Shown one piece after another: positions 1 to 7,059 of a DNA stretch of 11,047 nucleotides. A program made the position numbers and the translations under genes. The notes under the pieces were generated by a model that was not told where the DNA came from, made no database searches, and saw only the letters and a list, made by a program, of their open reading frames with translations. Position 1 is the first letter of the stretch; each line of letters begins with the position of its first letter. Origin of the DNA: Campylobacteraceae bacterium. GTDB taxonomy: Bacteria > Campylobacterota > Campylobacteria > Campylobacterales > Campylobacteraceae. The stretch lies in the NCBI GenBank assembly GCA_031290675.1, contig JAITNC010000184.1, positions 1 through 11,047 on the forward strand, in the 5' to 3' direction.

Positions 1-2366
1 GTCGTGATGTTGGCGTTGTTACCAAGTGTGATGGTTGAGTTGGTTTGAGCGGAAACTCCGTAAGCGTACTGTCCTGTTGTAGATATAATCGTGTTGTTGT
101 CTATGTTGATATTTGAATCGCTTTCAGCCACAACACCGTAAGAGTTATTGCCATTTGTTGCGATATTTAGGTTATTTCCTGCGTGTATAACAGAACCGTC
201 AGAAGCGGCAATACCGTAAGATGAGTTTTCACTTGTAGAGATGTGCGCATTATCGTTTATGTTGATGTTTGAGCCCAGCCCAGCGACAACTCCGATAGCG
301 TTTTCTCCGCTCGTAGAGATGTGTGCATTATCGTTTATATTGATACTTGCATTGTTTTGAGCCCGAACTCCGTGAGCATTATATCCGTTTGTAGATATAA
401 CCGTGTTATTACCTGTTGTGATGGTTGAGTTACTTATAGCGTTAAGCCCATAAGTCTGATTTCCGTTTGTCGTGATGTTGGCGTTATTGCCAAGTGTGAT
501 GGTTGAGTTGCTATTAGCCCGAACTCCATCAGAGTAATTTCCGCTTGTGGATATGGCGGCGTTGTTGCCAAATGAGATGCTTGAATTGTCATAAGCCGAA
601 ACTCCGTGAGAGCTATATCCGCTTGTGGATATAGCAGCATTGCTGCCCAATGAGATGTTTGAGTCGGTTTGAGCGTAAACTCCTCCAGAGTTATATCCGC
701 TCGTTGATATAGCTGTGTTATTGCCCAATGAGATGTTTGAGTCAAAATAAGCCGAAACTCCATAGGAGAGATTTCCTTTTGTAGATATATTTGCATTATT
801 TGCTATACCAATGGTTGAGTTATTTTGAGAGAGAACTCCATCGGAACTATTGCCGATTGTAGAGATAGTGGCGTTAGTGCCTACGTTTAGCTTGGCATTG
901 TTGGTAGCAAACAGAGCTACTGAATTTCCCCCGCCTGTTGTTATATTGGCTTTTGAACCTATGCTGGTGTTTGAATACCCACCGGCGAAGACACCCCCAG
1001 AGTTATTTCCGTTTGTCGTGATAGAAAGATTGTCACCTGTGGTGATAGTTGAATTGATGTCAGCTACAATTCCGCTAGCCATATCTCCGATTGTGGATAT
1101 AACGGTATTGTTGCCCAATAAGATGTTTGAGTTGCCATTAGCCCGAACTCCGTGACCTCCATAGCCCTTTGTTGATATAGCGGCGTTGTTGCCCAATGAG
1201 ATGTTTGAGTTAAAATGAGCCAAAACTCCGTAAGAGTTAGTTCCTTCTGTCAAGATAGCGGTGTTGCTACCCGTGATGATAGTTGACCCGTTATAAGACG
1301 AAACCCCATAAGAGTTATTGCCTTCTGTTGAGATAGTGGCGTTGTTACCCAATGAGATGTTTGACCCGCTGGAAGCGTGAACTCCGTAAGCTTCATCTCC
1401 TTCTGTAGCTATATTGGCATTATCGCCCGTCTTGATGTTTCCGGTAATATTAGCAAAAATGGCATGAGAGTTGTTGCCGCTCGTTGAGATGAGGGTGTTG
1501 TTACCTGTAATGATATTTGAATTGGTAGTAGCCGAAACTCCATATGCATTGTTGCCTGCTGTTGATATAGTGGCGTTGTTACCCAATGAGATGCTTGAGT
1601 TGACATTAGCCCAAACTCCGTAAGCTTCATCTCCGCTTGTAGATATAGCAGCGTTGTTACCCAATGAGATGTTTGAGTAGTAAAAAGCAAAAATACCGAA
1701 AGCATTATTTCCGCTTGTTGTAATAGAAGCATTGTTGTCTACTGTGATGCTTGAACCACCATAAAATGAATCAATAGCCCAAAGTCCAAAAGCGCCATCT
1801 CCGTTTGTTGTGATAACGGCATTTGAACCTATAGTGATGTTTGAGGAAGCAGCGTAAGCTCCAAAAGCGCCATTTCCGTTTGTCGTGATAGTGGCGTTTG
1901 AACCCACTGCGATAGTACCAAACATATAAGAGTCAAGCCCATAAGAGTTATAGCCCGCTGTCGTGATATTGGCGTTTGAACCTATTGTAATGCTTGAATT
2001 GATAGCGCTAATTCCATATGAGTAATTTCCGTTTGTATTGATAGTTACAATGGTTGAGTTTCTTGTGAAATCCCAACTGCTGCCATAGTCAGAGTTATCT
2101 ATACCATCAAGATTGTTTCCATTTGTCGTGACATTGACATGGTCAATAGTAGCATTGTTTGTGCTGTAATAACTATATTCACCACTACCAAGTGTAGTAT
2201 TATCACAATCATAAGTGCTGCCAACTTGAGTACAAGCAGCTGAAAGGTTTGATAAACTAAGGAGAGTTAAACCAATAAGAGAGAGTTTAGACTTTGAAAG
2301 TCTATATTTTGTTGGTGGAGAGGGGGTGATTATTTCACAACTGTTATTTTTAAACTTCAAATACAT
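1..2366 (-). CDS. Large secreted beta-repeat surface protein, autotransporter passenger-like (3' end outside window)
   Basis: The frame begins at ATG 2366-2364 and stays open for 788 codons to the window edge; I checked every codon and found no stop. Residues 1-44 look like a long Sec signal: a basic stretch (KYRLSKSK, 20-27), a hydrophobic core (LSLIGLTLLSLSNLS, 28-42), then AAC. Cys45 and Cys54 may form a disulfide; the residues before Cys45 (SAA) fit a lipobox poorly. From about residue 102 onward come some 26 copies of a 26-residue repeat, roughly N-S-x-I-x-x-G-x-N-A-x-I-S/T-T-x-G-x-x-S/A-Y-G-V-x-A. Such Gly/Asn/Ser/Thr repeats with alternating hydrophobic residues are typical of right-handed beta-helix passengers of autotransporters and adhesins. 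Any C-terminal beta-barrel or other anchor would lie beyond the left edge, so type V secretion is inferred. A role in adhesion or surface coating is a guess. Start supported by AAGGA six bases upstream. Confidence 0.85.
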   Translation of the reverse strand, partial: MYLKFKNNSCEIITPSPPTKYRLSKSKLSLIGLTLLSLSNLSAACTQVGSTYDCDNTTLGSGEYSYYSTNNATIDHVNVTTNGNNLDGIDNSDYGSSWDFTRNSTIVTINTNGNYSYGISAINSSITIGSNANITTAGYNSYGLDSYMFGTIAVGSNATITTNGNGAFGAYAASSNITIGSNAVITTNGDGAFGLWAIDSFYGGSSITVDNNASITTSGNNAFGIFAFYYSNISLGNNAAISTSGDEAYGVWANVNSSISLGNNATISTAGNNAYGVSATTNSNIITGNNTLISTSGNNSHAIFANITGNIKTGDNANIATEGDEAYGVHASSGSNISLGNNATISTEGNNSYGVSSYNGSTIITGSNTAILTEGTNSYGVLAHFNSNISLGNNAAISTKGYGGHGVRANGNSNILLGNNTVISTIGDMASGIVADINSTITTGDNLSITTNGNNSGGVFAGGYSNTSIGSKANITTGGGNSVALFATNNAKLNVGTNATISTIGNSSDGVLSQNNSTIGIANNANISTKGNLSYGVSAYFDSNISLGNNTAISTSGYNSGGVYAQTDSNISLGSNAAISTSGYSSHGVSAYDNSSISFGNNAAISTSGNYSDGVRANSNSTITLGNNANITTNGNQTYGLNAISNSTITTGNNTVISTNGYNAHGVRAQNNASININDNAHISTSGENAIGVVAGLGSNININDNAHISTSENSSYGIAASDGSVIHAGNNLNIATNGNNSYGVVAESDSNINIDNNTIISTTGQYAYGVSAQTNSTITLGNNANIT
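30..1748 (-). repeat. Tandem 78-bp coding repeats in unbroken register
   Basis: A landmark (GAT within the plus-strand motif TGAGATGTTTGAGT and its variants) recurs at 30, 108, 264, 342, 420, 498, 576 and so on to 1746, always at multiples of 78 bp. That is 22 intervals without any insertion or deletion. Nearly identical copies of CCCAATGAGATGTTTGAGT occur at 646, 724, 1192, 1348, 1582 and 1660. To the right of 1746 the spacing loosens (90, 75, 78, then 60 bp). The repeats are diverged enough to be single-copy in most positions but share blocks long enough for recombination. Confidence 0.9.
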
Positions 2367-2372
2367 TTATAA

Positions 2373-2404
2373 TCCTTATTCGTAAAAAATAAAACATAAT
2401 TGTA
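2373..2404 (-). promoter_or_regulatory. Putative promoter and ribosome binding site of the large repeat protein
   Basis: On the minus strand TACAAT (2404-2399), preceded directly by TG, is a plausible -10 box. TATAAA just upstream (about 2412-2407) is an alternative. No convincing -35 box is visible. Transcription would begin near 2392, giving a leader of about 25 bases. AAGGA (2377-2373) is six bases from the ATG. Confidence 0.4.
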
Positions 2405-2820
2405 CATTTATAAGAATTAAACTGTGTTTAAAATCATTAAATTTTTATAAAAAACTATACTTTTTTATTGATTTTAATACTTAAAAAAGGCATTTTTGTA
2501 TTTAAATAATAACCATATATATCATTGCTATATATATTAAAATATTTTTTGACACTTTTAGTAATCATCAAAAAGTCAAATATAGCCAAATAAATAAGAT
2601 AAGCTGCAATGTTTAACATAAAGCAGGACAACACATTCTATAGATGAAACAGATAAAAAGAGTGAAGTGTTTGATTGATTAAATTAAATAAGCATACTTA
2701 CTTTAAAGTATGTATCTGAATTTTATAAGAGATACAATATAATAATGGCACAAAAAGTTAATAATATATCAATAATTAGCAATAAAAATAATATTTTTAA
2801 AGTTATTTTCTCTTAAAAGA
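2405..2820. other. AT-rich spacer without a convincing gene
   Basis: This stretch is very AT-rich and has stops in all frames. The longest start-to-stop run I noticed is 23 codons from ATG 2745, which has no ribosome binding site and overlaps a promoter-like sequence. It probably carries the upstream region of the large surface-protein gene on the minus strand and a possible rightward promoter near 2738. Confidence 0.6.
2693..2743 (+). promoter_or_regulatory. Inverted repeat followed by a rightward -10 box
   Basis: CATACTT (2693-2699) and AAGTATG (2706-2712) form a 7-bp inverted repeat with a six-base spacer. TATAAT (2738-2743) follows on the plus strand, with TACAAT overlapping it at 2733-2738. 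The palindrome covers the region just upstream of where a -35 box would sit, so it could be an operator. No plus-strand gene follows that I can support; the transcript would enter the repeat cluster at 2825. Confidence 0.3.
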
Positions 2821-2824
2821 CGAG

Positions 2825-2863
2825 TGGATTGCCACGCCGCGAGTACACGGCTCGCAATGACGG
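2825..2863 (+). repeat. Palindromic interspersed repeat, copy 1
   Basis: A 39-bp element begins TGGATTGCCACGCC and ends CTCGCAATGACGG. Arms ATTGC (2828-2832) and GCAAT (2854-2858) pair, with an inner GAG/CTC. An exact copy lies in inverted orientation at 10299-10337. The following bases (GCAGAGAGGGCAA) are nearly repeated after the copy at 2925. Confidence 0.85.
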
Positions 2864-2883
2864 CAGAGAGGGCAAGAAACACA

Positions 2884-2915
2884 GATTGTCACTCTGCTTC
2901 GCTCCTCACAATGAC
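2884..2915 (+). repeat. Palindromic interspersed repeat, diverged copy
   Basis: A diverged member between two better copies. Its arms are ATTGT (2885-2889) and ACAAT (2908-2912), so the C-to-T change in the left arm is matched by a G-to-A change in the right arm, and TGAC follows as in other copies. Confidence 0.7.
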
Positions 2916-2924
2916 ACATGGGTG

Positions 2925-2962
2925 TGGATTGCCACGCCGCAGTCACAGGCTCGCAATGACGG
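2925..2962 (+). repeat. Palindromic interspersed repeat, copy 2
   Basis: A 38-bp element with arms ATTGC (2928-2932) and GCAAT (2953-2957). It lies exactly 100 bp after copy 1, and the similarity continues into CAGAGAAGGCAA, which suggests a tandem duplication of a unit of about 100 bp. The centre (GCAGTCACAGGC) is shared with the copy at 10737. Confidence 0.85.
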
Positions 2963-2999
2963 CAGAGAAGGCAAACAAAACCACCCCGCCCTTCGCTCC

Positions 3000-3017
3000 C
3001 CCCTCCCGCAGGAGGGG
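3000..3017. repeat. GC-rich perfect hairpin in the repeat cluster
   Basis: CCCCTCC (3000-3006) pairs with GGAGGGG (3011-3017) across the loop CGCA. No T-run follows on either strand, so it is a poor intrinsic terminator. It is probably part of the repeat cluster, though it could slow transcripts leaving nadV on the minus strand. Confidence 0.5.
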
Positions 3018-3041
3018 AATTAGTGAGCGAGCGCGGCGAAA

Positions 3042-3079
3042 TTGCAACGATGTTAGCGTGGAGCGAACCAAGCTAAAAA
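3042..3079 (+). repeat. Repeat-cluster tail motif, copy 1
   Basis: This 38-bp stretch starts TTGCAACGAT and ends CCAAGCTAAAAA. It matches 10921-10958 at 29 of 38 positions without gaps, and in both places it follows the palindromic elements in the same orientation. It lies just beyond the nadV stop codon. Confidence 0.55.
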
Positions 3080-3100
3080 AACGAAAAGAACAAAAACAAA

Positions 3101-4405
3101 TTAGTCCCTGATATCCTCAAACTTATACTCTCTCAGCAAATCTCCATTTACAAATACCGCCTCAAGAGCGTTTTCAAAGTCGTCCTTGTCAAGGTCTTGC
3201 ACTATGTATTTGCCTTCAAAAAGTTTTGCGCCTATTCTGCCGCTTTTGCTTTTTTTGGTCGGGTCTGTGGCGGGATTTTTGCAGATACCTTTCCAAACTC
3301 CGCCGACTTTTATCGCACTCGCCTTATACGCAAATCCGTAACTATCGCGGTTGATTTTTTGCAGCAGTGAAGCCCCCATACCGAAGTTCACATTGTCCGC
3401 ACTCCAGCCGCCTCTTGTGATGAGCGACAATATCTTGTCTATCATCTCAAAATTGATACCGTCGCCCCAGATGATGCGTACATTGTTCAAAAGTTTGCCT
3501 CTTGGGCTGGACGTGAAGCCAAAATTTTTAGCGAGGCTCTCCAATGTATATGGTATGAGCTTCAACGGGTCGCCGCTATCGGGTCTGATGACGAGTGTGG
3601 CTTTGCTTTTTATCACTTTTTCTTTCAGCTCTTTGCCCCAGATGTTGTCTACGGCGTTGATGTAGTCATAACTATCGCTCACACACGCCAGCGATACGCC
3701 ATCGCCCGCATAAACTTCAAGCATATTTGAAAATGCGTCCGCTTCTCTCTCCCACGATGTTACGGTGCTGTGTTCCATAGCGGGTATGGAGTAGCCTGCT
3801 ATATCGGCGTTGTAGTATTGTTTCGCGCAGTAGAGCGATATGGCCGTGTCTGTTCCTCTGAAGTTCAAAAGGTGGGCAAGCCCGCCTATCATCGCACTTT
3901 CGCTGCTTGAAACGCCGCGAGAACCAAAATCGTGCAGTTTAAATGCCGTGTCAGGCGTATATTTGCGCATAATCTCTCTGGCTTTGTGGGAGTTTGACGC
4001 TACAGTAGTCGGATACCACACACGCAGCAGAGCAGTTTCTATAAAACTCACGAGCCAGCCAAACCTTGCATCTGTGCTTTGGATACTCACGAGCGGGATT
4101 TGAGAAGGGTAAACGCCGCCCTCTTTGACCGCTTTTATCTTTAGGGGAAAATACCCAAGTTCTCGCAGCGCCTCAAAGCCTTTTTCGTTAAATGGCAATC
4201 CGTGCGCCGTGATGATATCTTTGGCTTCTTTGATATCCTCTTTTGAGTACATTTTGCTGAACATTTTTTTGAGTATATATTGCAGTCCGAAAAACCGTAC
4301 ATACTCTCCGTGTCTTGCTTCTATGTATGCGAAAAGCCCTTCATTTTGGGGATATTGGGCAAAGTGGCTGTATTTATAGCTGTCGCTATCCATTAAAAAA
4401 TTCAT
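3101..4405 (-). CDS. nadV: Nicotinamide phosphoribosyltransferase
   Basis: NadV/NAMPT joins nicotinamide and PRPP to give NMN in the cytoplasm. At 434 residues it is somewhat shorter than the usual 460-490. By comparison with human NAMPT, visible family features are DSYK (8-11, Tyr10 aligning with ring-stacking Tyr18), HDFGSRG (158-164, Phe160 and Arg163 aligning with Phe193 and Arg196), GTDT (184-187, Asp186 aligning with Asp219, which favours nicotinamide over nicotinate), EHS (211-213, His212 as the phosphorylated His247), RPDSGDP (274-280, Arg274 and Asp276), GDG (314-316) and FGMGASLLQK (341-350). All expected active-site residues I could place are present. The start is ATG 4405 with AAAGG about six bases upstream. 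It lies 92 bases after nadM, whose product uses NMN, giving a complete two-step salvage route. It is the last gene before a repeat-filled spacer. Confidence 0.93.
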   Translation of the reverse strand: MNFLMDSDSYKYSHFAQYPQNEGLFAYIEARHGEYVRFFGLQYILKKMFSKMYSKEDIKEAKDIITAHGLPFNEKGFEALRELGYFPLKIKAVKEGGVYPSQIPLVSIQSTDARFGWLVSFIETALLRVWYPTTVASNSHKAREIMRKYTPDTAFKLHDFGSRGVSSSESAMIGGLAHLLNFRGTDTAISLYCAKQYYNADIAGYSIPAMEHSTVTSWEREADAFSNMLEVYAGDGVSLACVSDSYDYINAVDNIWGKELKEKVIKSKATLVIRPDSGDPLKLIPYTLESLAKNFGFTSSPRGKLLNNVRIIWGDGINFEMIDKILSLITRGGWSADNVNFGMGASLLQKINRDSYGFAYKASAIKVGGVWKGICKNPATDPTKKSKSGRIGAKLFEGKYIVQDLDKDDFENALEAVFVNGDLLREYKFEDIRD

Positions 4406-4431
4406 TTTAAACCTTTCTGGGTTTATTCAAA

Positions 4432-4462
4432 GCCCAAGCTCTCCGCTTCGGGCGCATTTTTT
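4432..4462 (+). terminator. Hairpin plus T-run between nadM and nadV
   Basis: GCCCAAGC (4432-4439) pairs with GCTT-C-GGGC (4445-4453, one bulged C) around TCTCC, followed on the plus strand by TTTTTT (4457-4462). Read this way it is an intrinsic terminator for rightward transcription, yet no rightward gene ends here. On the minus strand, the direction of the operon, the T-run is upstream and only a weak TTT follows, so at most it would attenuate or stabilise the nadM-nadV mRNA. A smaller GAGG/CCTC hairpin lies beside it (about 4470-4482). Confidence 0.4.
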
Positions 4463-4497
4463 ACTTTAAGGAGGCTAATCCTCAAAAACCACAAAAG

Positions 4498-5475
4498 CTA
4501 AACGTTGCTCAGCTTTCTTATGATGTGGAAATGGTCTTCAAACATCATGGAGCGGTTGTCTTTGACCTTTGATAGGGGTAGCCAAAAGGCCTTTGCGGCG
4601 TCATCGCCACCTTTGACTTTTGGAAGTTCGTTCTCTTTGAGCTGTAGTAAAAAAGCGTGAGTTATGGTGCGTCCTCGTGTGCTTCGGTCTGGTCTGTCAA
4701 AAACTTCTGTCTTTTTGATGCTGCCCAAAAGAACGCTTTTTGGAAGCTTTATCCTTGTTTCCTCTTTGAGCTCTTTTATCGCACTGTCCTGAATAGAAAG
4801 TCTGCCGTCCAAAAACCCACCCGGAAGCGCATACAAGCCTTTGCCCGGGTATCCGCCTCTCACCACAAGCAGCACGTGAGCGTTGCAGATAGTAACACAG
4901 TCCGTAGTTACAAAGATGGGTTCATAAGGGGCTTTACTCCACGCCTCTTTCATCTTGACATGGTGGCGGTACTCCTCAACCCTCACTCCCCACGCCTCGC
5001 TTGTCATAAAATCCTGTACGATTTTTATCACGTTTTGGGGTAAAAACTTGGTTGGTATCTTGCCGTTGTACAGCTCTTCTCTTATCGTTGTTGCGCTGAT
5101 ATTTTGAAAATTTTCAACCGTTGTCAGCGTCCATTGGGGGAAGTGCTTGAGGTAGTAACTGCTCTCATCTTTCTCGTGTCCTACGATGTATACATTGTCG
5201 TATTTGTAGTCGTATTTTGAAACTTTTTCCTGTATCTGCGCAAACCACAAGTTGTCATCAGTCGGATAGTCTGCGATGTCTTCTATGAACGTGGCGTACG
5301 GCTCTAACATCTCATGTATGAGCGTTACGGGGAAGGGATTTTTGATATTGCGGGCTTCTACTGCCGAGCCTATCAGCACGAGCGTGTCGCCTATCTCTCT
5401 TGCTTTTGCCAAAAGGTGCAGATGTCCGTTGTGCAGGGGTTGGAAGCGCCCTATGTATATAGATAGATTTTTCAC
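4498..5475 (-). CDS. nadM: Bifunctional NMN adenylyltransferase / Nudix hydrolase
   Basis: The N-terminal half (about 1-165) is a nucleotidyltransferase that makes NAD from NMN and ATP. It shows GRFQP (9-13), the HNGH signature (15-18) and ISATTIREE (126-134), the C-terminal ATP-binding signature of the NadM family. The C-terminal half (about 185-325) is a Nudix domain, in this fusion family usually an ADP-ribose pyrophosphatase. Its box spans 220-242. The KELKEE core (234-239) keeps the metal-binding glutamates, but Leu226 stands where the first conserved Glu is expected and Lys234 replaces Arg, so the hydrolase may be altered. The start is GTG 5475, overlapping the preceding stop by four bases (GTGA), which argues for translational coupling. 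The same domain order and pairing with nadV is known from Synechocystis. Confidence 0.92.
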   Translation of the reverse strand: MKNLSIYIGRFQPLHNGHLHLLAKAREIGDTLVLIGSAVEARNIKNPFPVTLIHEMLEPYATFIEDIADYPTDDNLWFAQIQEKVSKYDYKYDNVYIVGHEKDESSYYLKHFPQWTLTTVENFQNISATTIREELYNGKIPTKFLPQNVIKIVQDFMTSEAWGVRVEEYRHHVKMKEAWSKAPYEPIFVTTDCVTICNAHVLLVVRGGYPGKGLYALPGGFLDGRLSIQDSAIKELKEETRIKLPKSVLLGSIKKTEVFDRPDRSTRGRTITHAFLLQLKENELPKVKGGDDAAKAFWLPLSKVKDNRSMMFEDHFHIIRKLSNV

Positions 5476-5963
5476 TTTTTCAACAGCCCGTCAAGCACAT
5501 ACTGCTCCCAATCTTTGCGTGGAAGCTCTTTTTTGCGTATCTCGTTGTACAGTTCCTCTACCTGAGCACTGTACTTTTCGTATGGAAAATATGGAAAATG
5601 CAGCACCCACGCCCTTTTTATGAGCTTCAATGTTATGCTGTCCCTCAGCCACGCTGTAAAGTAGTTGAAGGAGATAAAAACGCACGAAGTCGCAAATATA
5701 ACGCCAAAGATAGGAATATGGCGGTTTGTTTCTGGCAAAAAGTGGATTATCAAAATCACGGGTATGAGTATGCAGGCGCATATAAGCGCATACACACTGT
5801 AAGCTTTTGATATGTTCATTCTAAAGTTCAGCTTCGCAGGGTCAACATACATACCCTCGTTGTGAAGGGCGTTGGCGGCGAGCAAGTCTTTATATCTTAC
5901 GGGTTGTCTGGAGATAGTAAAAATATAATTTATCATCTTATCTCTTATGGACTTTTTTTCCAC
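5472..5963 (-). CDS. Uncharacterised two-helix membrane protein
   Basis: I do not recognise this 163-residue protein. It has a basic N-terminal region (1-53), two hydrophobic segments (about 54-76 and 83-106) separated by a short PETNRH turn, and a charged soluble tail (107-163) containing HFPYFPYEKY and an acidic/basic helix-like stretch. That pattern suggests an inner-membrane hairpin with both ends in the cytoplasm. The start is GTG 5963, preceded by AAGGAG with five bases of spacing. It is 22 bases after leuB and overlaps nadM by four bases, so it is co-transcribed and probably co-translated with NAD salvage. It has no enzymatic motif, so no function is proposed. Confidence 0.8.
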   Translation of the reverse strand: MEKKSIRDKMINYIFTISRQPVRYKDLLAANALHNEGMYVDPAKLNFRMNISKAYSVYALICACILIPVILIIHFLPETNRHIPIFGVIFATSCVFISFNYFTAWLRDSITLKLIKRAWVLHFPYFPYEKYSAQVEELYNEIRKKELPRKDWEQYVLDGLLKK

Positions 5964-5985
5964 AAAAACTCCTTATCTAAGGCTT

Positions 5986-7056
5986 TCAAATCTTGGAAAC
6001 TCTATCTGCTATGATAGAACCCATCTCGCTCGTTGAACATACCTCTTTTGCGCCGAACTGCGACAAATCTTTGGTTCTGTATCCGTCTTTGAGTACGTCT
6101 TTGACGGCGGCTTCTATACGCTCGGCGGCTCTTACCTCGTTCAGTGAAAATCTAAGCATCATCGCCGCACTCAATATAGTCGCTATCGGATTTGCTATGC
6201 CTTGTCTGGCTATGTCGGGAGCTGAACCGTGTATAGGCTCGTAAACCCCTACTTTGCCGCCTACTGAGGCTGAGGGCAAAAGCCCGATAGAACCGCCTAT
6301 CATACTCGCTTCATCGCTTAGTATATCTCCAAAAAGATTGCTTGTCAATATCACATCAAACTGCTTTGGATTTCGTATCAACTGCATAGCGGCGTTGTCT
6401 ATGTACATATGGGATAGTTCTATGTCTTTGTACTCTTTTGCGACTTCCTGCACGGTATCACGCCAAAGCTGGCTCACCTCAAGGACATTTGACTTATCCA
6501 CCGAGCAGACCTTTTTTGAGCGTTTTCTCGCAGCCAAAAATGCGATATGGGCTATGCGCACTATCTCGTCTTTTTCGTAAACCATAGTATTGTAAGCTCT
6601 GTTGCCTTCGTTTGCCCTCGGCTGTCCGAAGTAGATGCCGCCGATGAGCTCTCGCACGACAAGCAAATCAACGCCTTTTATGACGTCAGGCTTTAGTGTG
6701 CTGGCGTTTATAAGCTCGTCATACACGGTAGTCGGGCGCAAGTTGGCAAATACGCCAAGACTTTTTCGCAGTTTCAAAAGTCCGCTCTCAGGTCGTTTTT
6801 CACGTGGCAGAGTGTCCCATTTCTCGCCGCCTATCGCACCGAAAAGCACAGCGTCTGAACCCAAAGAGCCTTTTATGGTGTCGTCAGGGAGCGGTTCGCC
6901 TTTGACGTCTATGGCTATGCCGCCCATAAGGTATTCGTTGTAGGCTATCTCAAAATCCTCTTTCGCACTCACGGCGTCAAGTACTTTGACCGCCTCGTCT
7001 ATTATCTCAGGTCCGATACCGTCGCCTTTTATCAAAGCTATCTTGTAGTGTTTCAT
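5986..7056 (-). CDS. leuB: 3-isopropylmalate dehydrogenase
   Basis: LeuB oxidatively decarboxylates 3-isopropylmalate with NAD to 2-oxoisocaproate (leucine pathway, cytoplasm). The 356 residues match the normal length. Signatures are KGDGIGPEI (10-18), the substrate loop [19 protein letters not shown] (90-108) typical of LeuB rather than isocitrate dehydrogenase, [10 protein letters not shown] (135-144) with catalytic Tyr142, DKSNVLE (187-193) with catalytic Lys188, YID (218-220), GDILSDEAS (243-251) with metal-binding Asp244 and Asp248, and the NAD-binding region [13 protein letters not shown] at 276-283 followed by NP at 289-290. The start is ATG 7056, three bases after the leuD stop. It appears fully functional. 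Confidence 0.96.
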   Translation of the reverse strand: MKHYKIALIKGDGIGPEIIDEAVKVLDAVSAKEDFEIAYNEYLMGGIAIDVKGEPLPDDTIKGSLGSDAVLFGAIGGEKWDTLPREKRPESGLLKLRKSLGVFANLRPTTVYDELINASTLKPDVIKGVDLLVVRELIGGIYFGQPRANEGNRAYNTMVYEKDEIVRIAHIAFLAARKRSKKVCSVDKSNVLEVSQLWRDTVQEVAKEYKDIELSHMYIDNAAMQLIRNPKQFDVILTSNLFGDILSDEASMIGGSIGLLPSASVGGKVGVYEPIHGSAPDIARQGIANPIATILSAAMMLRFSLNEVRAAERIEAAVKDVLKDGYRTKDLSQFGAKEVCSTSEMGSIIADRVSKI

Positions 7057-7059
7057 CTC

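Noticed and set aside
434..1732. Short frames of about 100 codons on both strands within the first 2.4 kb
   Set aside because: They are alternative-frame readings of the 78-bp repeat array. The continuous 788-codon frame with a signal sequence explains the region.
2232..2243. Lipoprotein signal at Cys45 of the repeat protein
   Set aside because: Ser at -3 (SAAC) departs from the usual Leu-type lipobox, and a second Cys nine residues on suggests a disulfide; ordinary signal peptidase cleavage is more likely.
2745..2816. A 23-codon forward frame after the -10 box at 2738
   Set aside because: The ATG lies inside the expected promoter start region without a ribosome binding site, and the peptide is low-complexity from AT-rich sequence.
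2825..2962. A CRISPR array in the left repeat cluster
   Set aside because: Only two similar copies 100 bp apart with a third diverged one between them; spacing and repeat divergence do not fit, and no cas genes are near.
2824..3111. Forward frames of 64-95 codons in the left repeat cluster
   Set aside because: Their protein is only the translated palindromic repeat (DCHAASTRLAMT-like), with no ribosome binding site; such frames arise wherever the repeat occurs.
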